Positions 33,547 to 42,987 of a stretch of DNA of 64,000 nucleotides are shown here, one piece after another; positions within the stretch are counted from its first letter, which is position 1, and each line of letters starts with the position of its first letter. The notes beneath the pieces were generated by a model. It did no database searches. It had not been told where the DNA came from and saw nothing but the letters and a program-made list of their open reading frames with translations. The DNA is from Primulina eburnea. Its lineage: Eukaryota; Streptophyta; Magnoliopsida; Lamiales; Gesneriaceae. Both the position numbers and the translations under genes were made by a program. The stretch is from positions 33,035,913 through 33,099,912 of the forward strand of contig NC_133106.1 of assembly GCF_022965805.1 (NCBI RefSeq), written 5' to 3'.

Positions 33547-33933
33547 CTAATGTACTTTATTTAAATTTGACGTAACGTACCCCAAGCGTAAGATATCATC
33601 CGCGAGCCCCTCTGCTGGAACTCCGCGCACGGTCAACGTTTTAGTGTTATCATTCATCTCGAAAATTAGCTCCACATATTGAATAAAGTTCTCCGGTGTG
33701 AGGCTTCGAAGGGCTTTGTCTTCGCCAACAAAAATGACAATCTCAGAGCTACGGCGAGAATCTCGATTGCGGTCCTGGTATACTGTAGCTGGGAAGTCGC
33801 GCTTCACGCTATTCGGATCGAGCCGTGTCTCATGGCCGTAATGACCTTCAGCGGCGGCCTCTTGAGCCTCCCTCAAGTAGACGATTCTGTTGATGTTGTT
33901 TGTCAGCACTAGTTGACGATATATCAACGACAT
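33547..33933 (-). CDS. unidentified 128-residue protein
   Basis: The ATG at 33933-33931 opens 128 codons to the stop at 33547. Codon texture is that of a real gene: GC-richer than the flanks, few low-complexity runs. The N-terminal ~20 residues (MSLIYRQLVLTNNINRIVYL) could be an organelle transit sequence or simply a helix. They are followed by an acidic/alanine stretch, HETRLDPNSVKRDFPAT, an arginine-rich patch and a compact C-terminal part (LTPENFIQYVELIFEM, LRLGYV). I cannot place it in a family. A diverged fragment of a second copy is at 60740-60864, which argues that it is or was an expressed gene. The frame is open 10 codons upstream, without an ATG. Its neighbour at 32867-33259 runs the same way, 287 bases away. 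Confidence 0.55.
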   Translation of the reverse strand: MSLIYRQLVLTNNINRIVYLREAQEAAAEGHYGHETRLDPNSVKRDFPATVYQDRNRDSRRSSEIVIFVGEDKALRSLTPENFIQYVELIFEMNDNTKTLTVRGVPAEGLADDILRLGYVTSNLNKVH

Positions 33934-33999
33934 CGCGGAGCTGAACTTCGAGTGAGAAATCAATCCGTGATTTTAAACAGAGACAGAGTCGAACACTAA

Positions 34000-34406
34000 G
34001 GGCATCTCCAATGAAAAGTCATTTTGGTGCAGAGTTGAATGCTCCAATGAGGTGCTCTCTTTTGCACTAGGCGCCAAATCTGATGCAATAATTTTCATTT
34101 TTTTAATAAAATTATTTGTTTTTAATAATAATATATTTAACATAAAAAAAGTAATTATAATTATTTATTAATTTTTTTTTTTGAAGAATAATTATTTATT
34201 AATTTTATAAGTAAATATTTAATTATTGATTTTTTAATATTTATTTATTTATGTTAATTATTAATAATTAAGGAATATTTCGACAATATTTTTTTGTGTA
34301 AGATTTGAAATAAATGAGTTGGAAATGGATGTTGTATTTGGTGCAAAAATCACACTATTTTAATGTAAACTTTGTATCAAAATAGATATTGTGTTTGGAG
34401 ATGGTC
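34000..34406. mobile_element. PIF/Harbinger-like MITE, 407 bp
   Basis: Terminal inverted repeats GGGCATCTCCAATG and (reverse complement) GACCATCTCCAAACAC, flanked by TAA at 33997-33999 and 34407-34409. The three-base TAA target duplication is the mark of PIF/Harbinger (Tourist-like) elements. The interior is AT-rich without an ORF. It lies ~65 bases upstream of the start of the 33547-33933 gene and may influence its promoter. Confidence 0.75.
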
Positions 34407-34466
34407 TAAGGACATCTGAAATGTCACCATATATATACACATATATATTTTGTGTTAGATGATAAT

Positions 34467-34520
<54 letters not shown>
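34467..34520. repeat. (TA)n microsatellite abutting the Ty3 5' LTR
   Basis: Interrupted TA repeats that end exactly at the LTR start, TGTAATGC at 34521. Confidence 0.9.
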
Positions 34521-34523
<3 letters not shown>

Positions 34524-34926
34524 AATGCTCGAAAATTAATTATTGTTAATTAACGATTATTGAGTTATAATTCAAGGTGATTATAAAAAGATTAACCGAG
34601 ACACGATTTGAGATAACGTGTGAAAAGATGTATGTTCGAGGATGAAATCTTGTGCGCGACCCAGCCGGGCGCATATGCGCGAGATGTCCAGAGAGTCTCG
34701 CGCATATTCGCGACGTGTATCCGCGCATATGCGCGAGGGTACCCGAGAGTTGGGTAAAATGAGCAATGGCCTCGAGCTTATGCGCCGAGTAGGGGCGCGC
34801 ATATGCGCGAGGTGCTCTGCATGTCCGCGCCGAGGATTAAGTCTTGCGCATATGCGCGAGAAAGGTACGCGCATATGCACGAGAAGCTCAGGATGAATTT
34901 TGAGGGAGACACGTAGCAATAACATG

Positions 34927-34982
<56 letters not shown>

Positions 34983-36470
34983 TTATATATGTTGAACCAT
35001 TATTTTCCTTCAGAATTATACGCAAGAAATCGAGAAAAGGTTTTTGGAAAAAATCCTTACGTTTTTTGTGAGAAATCCGTCCGTCCGATTTTGAATCCGA
35101 CTTCAGTACTGGGTTCCTATCGACGTAGGCTACAAAACTGGACGTAAGTTTTGCTACGTTTTGATATGTTTTGAAATTATGATGTTGTCAGAATTGAATG
35201 GAATTCATATATGATGTTCTTGGAATGCTAGATATCGTAGAATCGAAGTCAGATTAAGAAACGGACTGATTATGGAATTGTTATGATTTTCTGAAGTTAA
35301 TTGACTGAGATATGATATCAAATTGTATCGGTAGTGATTATGAGTTGAGGGCATTAGTATCTGGTGATGTGTATTGACCGGGATATCGGGATTGTGCGGT
35401 TATACCGTTAATTTTGAATTATTGATCAGATTGGTATCGATTTAGGCAGTATATTGAAATGATATTATTGATATTGCCAGTGCCAATTGACAGAGTTTGA
35501 ATTCCAGACCGAAACTACGAACGAAAGGTATAAGTCAATGTGGTATTGGGACATCGACTCAAGTAGGATGTACTTGAGTTTCCCTAAAACACATACTTAT
35601 TATTATGTTTTATGATTGTGATTATTGATTTGATTAAATGTCTGTTCTATGGATTTATAGGAGCATGCATTAGACGAGTAATCTTGTGACAGAAGTACCT
35701 GATAGTGGTGGGTAGCTATGGGTACATTGCACGATGTCACAAGATAGTGTATTGACGATAGGACCACAGTCTATGATAGATAGATTAGGACACTGGATGT
35801 TTGGTTATATCGACTTGGATAGAACTGAAGTCTTTTCTATTACTGTTGGTCGATATAGGAATACCAACGTCTCAACATCCGGGTGTTTTGGTTATATCGA
35901 CGTGGATAGAACTGGAGTCTTTTCTATTACTGTTGGTCGATATAGGAATACCACATCTGGAAACCAGGATCCCTAGACTAGGATTGAGTCTAGTCTGAGT
36001 CGTGGAGTCACGAGCATTGTCGACAGTTTGATATTGATTATTTTTCATCTTTTGATATATATTGCTGTTATCTGTCCATGCTTTTATGTTTAGCATATGA
36101 TTGCATGTTTCGTTGATTTATACTGGGATTAATTCTCACCGGAATTATCCGGCTGTTGTCTTGTTTGTATGTGTACTTGACAACGGGTGGGACAAGATCA
36201 GGGTCCAGGAGATGACGAGAGATCGTGATAGAGTGGAGACTTTGGACTCTGATGTATATAGGGTTTGGCACTTGATAATTAGATGTGGAACCTTAGTTTT
36301 TACTGATTTGTAGACGGTACAGGACTTATACTTTATGTTATACTTAGTTGTATATTAATTTGATTTAACTACATTTCGCATTAAAAAGAAAAAAAAATTA
36401 TGACTCTAATTACTTGATTAATATATTGATCCTGATGACGATTAAGAATTGATTAGCGTCCGGGTCCCCA
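34521..36470 (+). repeat. 5' LTR of the Tekay-type element
   Basis: Starts TGTAATGCTCG and ends CCGGGTCCCCA. Contains a palindrome array (34669-34885), a (TA)n run (34929-34980) and a ~90-bp tandem duplication at 35802-35976 around GGTTATATCGAC(T/G)TGGATAG. Confidence 0.9.
34669..34885. repeat. array of GCGCATATGCGC palindromes
   Basis: About seven copies of CGCGCATATGCGCG or one-mismatch variants, in both LTRs. They lie in the first 360 bp of the LTR, upstream of the (TA)n run. The centre CATATG is also an E-box. Confidence 0.95.
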
Positions 36471-36477
36471 AAACAGG

Positions 36478-36489
36478 TGGTATCAGAGC
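36478..36489 (+). promoter_or_regulatory. primer binding site, initiator-Met tRNA type
   Basis: TGGTATCAGAGC, 7 bases after the LTR end. Confidence 0.9.
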
Positions 36490-36717
36490 GATAGATCCTT
36501 GAGATTGAGATAGGAGCTAGTGAGCGGGGTAGATTGAGGTTTTCTTTCCTGTTTTTGATTGCTAGCATGATTTATTGTTTTAATATATATTTACCTGAAA
36601 TATCTGATTTTGATATGGTATTATGTATTATCTAGAATGGATCAGCTGTAAGATGATCCGAGGAGGATTGAAACTGATCTGCTGCAATTGGATTACTAAT
36701 CCATTTAATTATCAGAT

Positions 36718-37752
36718 ATGCCTTCGAGAAGAGTACCAGAACAGGGTAACACGTCCAATCCTCCAATGGACATTACAGCTACTCCAATGGAGACATTGTT
36801 AAAAAGGTTTCAGTCTTTCCATCCACCGACTTTGAAGGGAACGGAGAATTCCGTGGAGTGTGAGAGTTGGTTGGGCGATATCGAGATGATGTTCGAATAT
36901 TTGGAGTATACTGACGAGCGGAGGGTGAAATTGATAGGACACCAGTTACACGACGTTGCTAAAAACTGGTGGATCACAACAAAACGGGCATTGGAACACC
37001 GAGGTACGATAATTACCTGGAATGTGTTTAAAACTGAATTATATTAGAGGTTCTTTCCAGTGTCTTACAGAAAGGACAAGGGAGCCGAATTTGTCAACTT
37101 GAGACAGGTCCAGCTTAACATTGAGGAATATGTGGCCAAATTCTCTTCACTGCTGCGATTTGCTCCCCACGTAGCCGAGCATGATGAGGCCGTTGCGGAC
37201 CAGTTCATAAATGGCCTAAATCCGGAAATATTTACGTTGGTAAACACAGGGCGACTGAATAATTTTATTGATTCCCTGAATCGAGCCAAGGGAGCTGAAG
37301 CCGGTCTGATGAGACAGAGAGGAGCTTCGTTTATGCTTCCAGCACCGGGACCACAACAACCACCTCCTCGATTCGAAGGTGGTAGCAGCAGTGGCGGAAA
37401 GAAGGATTTCTTGAAAGCTAGAGGGAAGCAATTCAAGAAGTCCGGAAGCAGTTCTTCTAGCTCTGGGAGTCCTCGACAGAGCCAGAGCTATACTGGACCT
37501 ATTTACAATACTTGTGGAGGGAAGCATCCCACTGAGCAGTGCCGAGGAGTATTTGGCAGCTGCCGTATCTGCAAACAACAAGGACACTTTGCCCGAGTGT
37601 GTCCACATAGAGGTGCCCAGGGATCCCAGGCAGCTGAGTCATCTGGATCAGTGGCTCAGACCGGCAGACGACCATCTGTTGTGCATTTTTTTCAGCCAGC
37701 ACCGTCTACTCAGTCACAGCAGAGGCCAGGAGGAAGCCAGACAGTGAGCTAG
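36718..37752 (+). pseudogene. Gag region of the Tekay-type element
   Basis: The ATG at 36718 starts MPSRRVPEQG. The retro-gag domain follows (FHPPTLKG, then WLGDIEMMFEYL, HDVAKNWW). A TAG at 37045-37047 interrupts it just before RFFPVSYRKDKGAEF; related proteins have a sense codon there. Gag then continues in the same frame with IEEYVAKFSSLLRFAP, a Ser/Gly-rich linker, and the zinc knuckle CRICKQQGHFARVC (CX2CX4HX4C). The preceding degenerate knuckle has lost a cysteine (YNTCGGKHP). A second in-frame TAG closes the frame at 37750-37752. Gag would package the element RNA. The element cannot make full Gag-Pol as it stands. Confidence 0.85.
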
Positions 37753-38962
37753 CCTCCTAGATAGCAGGCCCGAGTTTTTGCTTTGACCCAGAAGCAGGCA
37801 CAGGATGCACCTGATGATGGTGTGGCATGTAACTATTTTATTTCCGGTTATCTTGCATACGTATTGATTGATACTAGTGCATCGCATACTTTTATTTCTG
37901 AGAGGTTTGCATTGAGTCATGCATTACCTATTGAGTCATTGTCTGCAGTAGTGTCTGTTTCTTCCCCGTTAGGGACATGTTTGATATCGGTGAAGTCTGT
38001 GAAATCTTGTATACTGCAGTACGATGGGCATACAATTGAGTTAGACTGTATTGTGCTTGGTTTATCTGAATTTGATTGCATTATCGGTATCGATATGTTG
38101 ACCAAGTACCGAGCTACAGTTGATTGTTTCCACAAGATAGTGAGATTCAGACCTGAGATGGCTGAGGAGTGGAAATTTTACTGTAAAAGTTCTCGAGCTT
38201 GGATGCCTTTGATATCTACGATGAATATGACTCGATTATTGCAGAAAGGAGCGGATGGATTCCTGGTATATTCAGTTGATTTACTGAAGTCGAGCCCATC
38301 ATTGGCGGACTTGCCAGTGGTGTGTGAGTTTGCTGATGTCTTTCCAGATGAGATTCCTGGATTGCCTCCGATTCGAGAGATAGACTTCAGCATTGAGTTA
38401 ATGCCAGGAACAGTTCCGATTTCTAGGGCTTCGTACAGGATGGCACCGATCAAGTTGAAAGAGTTGAAAGGACAGTTGGAGGATTTACTGGCCAAGGGGT
38501 ATATCAGACCGAGTGTATCTCCTTGGGGTGCTCCAGTACTGTTCGTGAGGAAGAAAGACGGTTCCATGAGACTTTGTATTGATTACCGGCAACTGAATAA
38601 GTCAACGGTAAAGAATAAATTTTCATTGCCTCGTATTGATGATTTATTTGATCAGTTGCAGGGTTCTTCGGTGTATTCCAAGATCGATCTAAGATCTGGA
38701 TACCATCAATTGAGAGTCAGGGATTCTGATATCTCAAAGACAACATTCAGAACCAGGTATGGACACTATGAATTTATTGTCATGCCATTTGGTTTGACGA
38801 ATGCACCAGCGGTATTTATGGGATTAATGAACCGTGTGTTTCAAAAATATCTCGATGATTTTGTGATTATTTTCATCGATGATATTTTGATCTATTCAAA
38901 GAATGTGATGGAGAATGCTGAACACTTAAGAACTGTGTTGAGAATTTTGAGGGCGGAGAAAC
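37753..38962 (+). pseudogene. Pol part 1: protease and reverse transcriptase (N-terminal part)
   Basis: Same frame as gag, after a further TAG at 37762-37764. The protease active site reads [12 protein letters not shown]. The usual D(T/S)GA triad is changed at the glycine, which should abolish catalysis. Reverse transcriptase follows, with [18 protein letters not shown], the [13 protein letters not shown] block, [26 protein letters not shown] and the catalytic box FIDDILIYS. The frame is open until 38962, where the nested element interrupts the RAEKL codons. It continues at 42988. Normally the enzyme copies element RNA in cytoplasmic particles. Confidence 0.9.
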
Positions 38963-40407
38963 TGTTGGAACTTTTCAAGTTCGCAATCTTTGCTTAATTT
39001 TGATGCTAACAAAACTTGTTATTTTGTTTCTAATAATCTACCTTAGTGTGCAGTAAGCTGGAACTGAAATAATCAGTTACGAGCCAAAACTAAAGCTGTC
39101 GAGGAATGCTAACTGAAGACGTCCAACTGATCGCGTAAACTGAAAACAGTAGAACTGAAGTGCCAATTGAAAACTAGTTCAACTGAATGTCCAGCTGATG
39201 AGCAGTTCAGCAGAAGACCTTCAGAAGCCCGGCCAGCTGATGAAGTGTTCAACTGATGAAGAGCCCAGCTGACCAGTTCAACTGAAAGAGTGAAATCAGT
39301 TCAACTGATTTCACCAGCCCAACAGAAGACCAGTTCAACTGACCAGTTGAAAGCATCAGTCAGAGTCAATCAGTTGCAGATCAAGACAAGCTTAATAATG
39401 GAATCCAGCTAAGCACGAAGGTACAAAAGCTATTGTACTACCACAGTACAATAAGAGACGTTGCATCAGAGCTTAAAGCCAAAAGTTCCGGAAAGATGTC
39501 GAGGAACAAATTCAAAATGCAACGGACACATTATTGAGTCTTACTGTACGGTCAGCCAAACGCCTATAAATAGAAGCTGAAGTTCAGTGAAGACTAACAC
39601 TGAGAAAAACGAGAACAGAGAACAAGGGCACGCTTATTACATATCAGCTTGTTAGAAGCAATCAGCCCAGAGGGAACACTTCATTGTATTATCAGCTTAG
39701 ATTAGAAGCCTTTTTCCCTCAGTGTGTGAGAACACTTTCGGGTAGTGTTCATTGATCAGTTCTCACACACACACACACACACTCACTCATCATCTCAGAT
39801 TCCGTCTTGCACACAGACGTAAAACATGTGTATGTAGTCTTTCTCACGTAGACGTTAAAGAAGTGTTGACTGGAAGGTGATGCCTTCAGTTTAGAACTAG
39901 GAGTTCAGTTAGGCAGTGGGTAAGTCCTAAGCTGGGTGGGTTTGTACAAAGGTTTGTATAAATCAAAGTTTTCTAGTGTATCCTACCCGAGGAGGTAGAA
40001 GGGGTGACGTAGGAGCAGTTGAAGTCTCCGAACATCCATAAACATATCTTGTGTTTTGTTTTCAGTCTAACTGTTTAACTGTGTTGTTTTTAATTGTTTC
40101 ATCAGTCCAGCTGATATCAGTTCAGTTCTGTCCATAACCGAACTGATATAAGCTCTAACTGACTTCTTTTCTTCAGTTAACCAGTTGCACAAGATATATA
40201 AAATTGATCAGTTTGTTTTCTTAACGAAGGATTATTTCGAGTATTTTCCGCTTGGTTTGAACACCAAACTCGATCTAATTCATCGGTGTATTTATTCTTA
40301 GAACACGAGCTATTGCAGCTCATTGGTAGATTAGTCAGAAGGGTCAACGACTGATGCACAGCTTCGTAACTGATGTTCAGTCGGGGCCCCCATAACCGAT
40401 CCTGACA
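38963..40407 (+). repeat. 5' LTR of the nested Sirevirus-like element
   Basis: Starts TGTTGGAACTTTTC and ends CCGATCCTGACA. TATA box CTATAAATAG at ~39564-39573. Upstream of it, 39060-39370 is packed with AACTGA/CAGTT words, including several GTTCAACTG units. Confidence 0.95.
39060..39370. promoter_or_regulatory. dense CAGTT/AACTG array in the U3 region
   Basis: More than a dozen CAGTT or AACTG words in ~310 bp, many paired as (A)TCAGTTCAACTGA(T). CNGTTR is the core bound by plant R2R3-MYB factors, so this may act as an enhancer. Same array in the 3' LTR. Binding is inference. Confidence 0.5.
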
Positions 40408-40409
40408 AC

Positions 40410-40421
40410 TGGTATCAGAGC
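40410..40421 (+). promoter_or_regulatory. primer binding site of the nested element
   Basis: TGGTATCAGAGC, two bases after the LTR; initiator-Met type. Confidence 0.9.
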
Positions 40422-40433
40422 TTGATGTTCTAA

Positions 40434-41252
40434 GAAAGACATTTGAAAAACTGATCTAAAATGTTTTTAAAATATTTGTAAAATGTTTTAAAGTATTTTA
40501 AATTTGTTTTAAAATGGTATTTAAAATGGTTTTCAAAACCCTTTTAAAAATTTTATATCTCACGTGTTTTTCTGAGAAGAGAGGATTGGTTCTGCAATTA
40601 ATATTGTAGCCACTTCGCTCTAATCCGATTTTCTTATTTTAGCAGCTTGCAGGTTTTGAGGTCAACTGACAGGAGAACAGCAAAACTGATATGCGAACAA
40701 GATTTCAGTTGCAAGCCTACCAGTTAAACTGATCAACAGACGAAACCCAACTACCAGCTGAAACTGATGAGTTAACTGGAGCTTAATCATCAGAAGTGCC
40801 GCCGCTTAACTGCCATATCAGATCAGGAGAAATGATCAATGCGGTTCAGCAATCAGTTGAGTCCAGTTTGCATCAGCTAAACCAGTTGGCTAGCACAGGA
40901 CCTCAAGTTCAAAGCAGTTAGCTGTTCATCTATCAAAAGGAAATTAAGACTTTGCAGTCTTTCAAGGATTCAAGGCAACCGATAGTTGGTACATTTAGTT
41001 CTATTATGTGTAAACTGATTGATAACTGATGTTGTTTAAAATCCAGCTAAATGTAGTAGCAGTTTTCCCTTACATAACTGGTGTGCTTAATTGTAATACA
41101 AGGGAAGTTTATTTGTTTAAATGAACATCATGTTATTCAGTTTGTTTAAATGTATCTGAACTGATAATCCCAGTTTCGTGTAGCCTTAAACTGCTTGCAT
41201 GATTATTGCTGCTTTAAAATAATTTTAAAATCGTGTGACTATTTATATTTTT
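40434..41252 (+). other. non-coding interior of the nested element
   Basis: No open frame of note. The leader (40620-40920) is also rich in AACTGA/CAGTT words, then AT-rich sequence follows. No gag or pol similarity is seen. Confidence 0.7.
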
Positions 41253-41541
41253 AAGGGGGAGTTTTCCTTTAAATTCATATTTTAAAATGATTTTTCAATT
41301 CAGTTGTTGAGGGGGAGTTTTTTTTTAAAAAAATATTTTTCAAATTTGTTATCCCTCAAACTGAAATTATCTTAGTTTCTTTTTAAATTGTTTTTCTTAT
41401 TAATTCAGTTAGTAAGGGGGAGCATTCACTCCTGGAACTGAATTTTTGTTTTGATTGCTTAAATGTTTTTGATTCTCACAAAGGGGGAGAATCATATCAC
41501 TTTAACTGTTCAAGTTTTGTGATCATCAAAAAGGGGGAGAT
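41253..41541 (+). promoter_or_regulatory. five purine tracts before the 3' LTR
   Basis: AAGGGGGAG-type tracts at ~41253, 41309, 41414, 41481 and 41531; the last (AAAAAGGGGGAGAT) abuts the LTR and should be the functional primer. Confidence 0.9.
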
Positions 41542-42987
41542 TGTTGGAACTTTTCAAGTTCGCAATCTTTGCTTAATTTTGATGCTAACAAAACTTGTTA
41601 TTTTGTTTCTAATAATCTACCTTAGTGTGCAGTAAGCTGGAACTGAAATAATCAGTTACGAGCCAAAACTAAAGCTGTCGAGGAATGCTAACTGAAGACG
41701 TCCAACTGATCGCGTAAACTGAAAACAGTAGAACTGAAGTGCCAATTGAAAGACTAGTTCAACTGAATGTCCAGCTGATGAGCAGTTCAGCAGAAGACCT
41801 TCAGAAGCCCGGCCAGCTGATGAAGTGTTCAACTGATGAAGAGCCCAGCTGACCAGTTCAACTGAAAGAGTGAAATCAGTTCAACTGATTTCACCAGCCC
41901 AACAGAAGACCAGTTCAACTGACCAGTTGAAAGCATCAGTCAGAGTCAATCAGTTGCAGATCAAGACAAGCTTAATAATGGAATCCAGCTAAGCACGAAG
42001 GTACAAAAGCTATTGTACTACCACAGTACAATAAGAGATGTTGCATCAGAGCTTAAAGCCAAAAGTTCCGGAAAGATGTCGAGGAACAAATTCAAAATGC
42101 AACGGACACATTATTGAGTCTTACTGTACGGTCAGCCAAACGCCTATAAATAGAAGCTGAAGTTCAGTGAAGACTAACACTGAGAAAAACGAGAACAGAG
42201 AACAAGGGCACGCTTATTACATATCAGCTTGTTAGAAGCAATCATCCCAGAGGGAACACTTCATTGTATTATCAGCTTAGATTAGAAGCTTTTTTCCCTC
42301 AGTGTGTGAGAACACTTTCGGGTAGTGTTCATTGATCAGTTCTCACACACACACACACACACTCACTCATCATCTCAGATTCCGTCTTGCACACAGACGT
42401 AAAACATGTGTATGTAGTCTTTCTCACATAGACGTTAAAGAAGTGTTGACTGGAAGGTGATGCCTTCAGTTTAGAACTAGGAGTTCAGTTAGGCAGTGGG
42501 TAAGTCCTAAGCTGGGTGGGTTTGTACAAAGGTTTGTATAAATCAAAGTCTTCTAGTGTATCCTACCCGAGGAGGTAGAAGGGGTGACGTAGGAGCAGTT
42601 GAAGTCTCCGAACATCCATAAACATATCTTGTGTTTTGTTTTCAGTCTAACTGTTTAACTGTGTTGTTTTTAATTGTTTCATCAGTCCAGCTGATATCAG
42701 TTCAGTTCTGTCCATAACCGAACTGATATAAGCTCTAACTGACTTCTTTTCTTCAGTTAACCAGTTGCACAAGATATATAAAATTGATCAGTTTGTTTTC
42801 TTAACGAAGGATTATTTCGAGTATTTTCCGCTTGGTTTGAACACCAAACTCGATCTAATTCATCGGTGTATTTATTCTTAGAACACGAGCTATTGCAGCT
42901 CATTGGTAGATTAGTCAGAAGAGTCAACGACTGATGCACAGCTTCGTAACTGATGTTCAGTCGGGGCCCCCATAACCGATCCTGACA
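41542..42987 (+). repeat. 3' LTR of the nested Sirevirus-like element
   Basis: Near-identical to 38963-40407. Differences seen near 41750 (1-base indel), 42039, 42245, 42290, 42428, 42550 and 42922. Confidence 0.95.

Larger units (their letters stand above)
38963..42987 (+). mobile_element. non-autonomous Sirevirus-like Copia element, 4025 bp
   Basis: LTRs 38963-40407 (1445 bp) and 41542-42987 (1446 bp), target duplication GAAAC at 38958-38962 and 42988-42992. They differ by six substitutions and one 1-base indel by my count, ~0.4 percent, so the insertion is very recent. The 1.1-kb interior has no ORF. It keeps the primer site and five GGGGGAG purine tracts before the 3' LTR, a Sirevirus hallmark. 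It must borrow Gag and Pol from an autonomous relative. Confidence 0.95.

Noticed and set aside
35734..35976. 80-codon frame with a repeated GYIDLDRT motif, also at 46465-46755
   Set aside because: It is the ~90-bp tandem duplication within both LTRs of the Tekay-type element.
40177..40359. 60-codon minus-strand frame present twice (also 42757-42939)
   Set aside because: Duplicated because it lies in the LTRs of the nested Sirevirus-like element.
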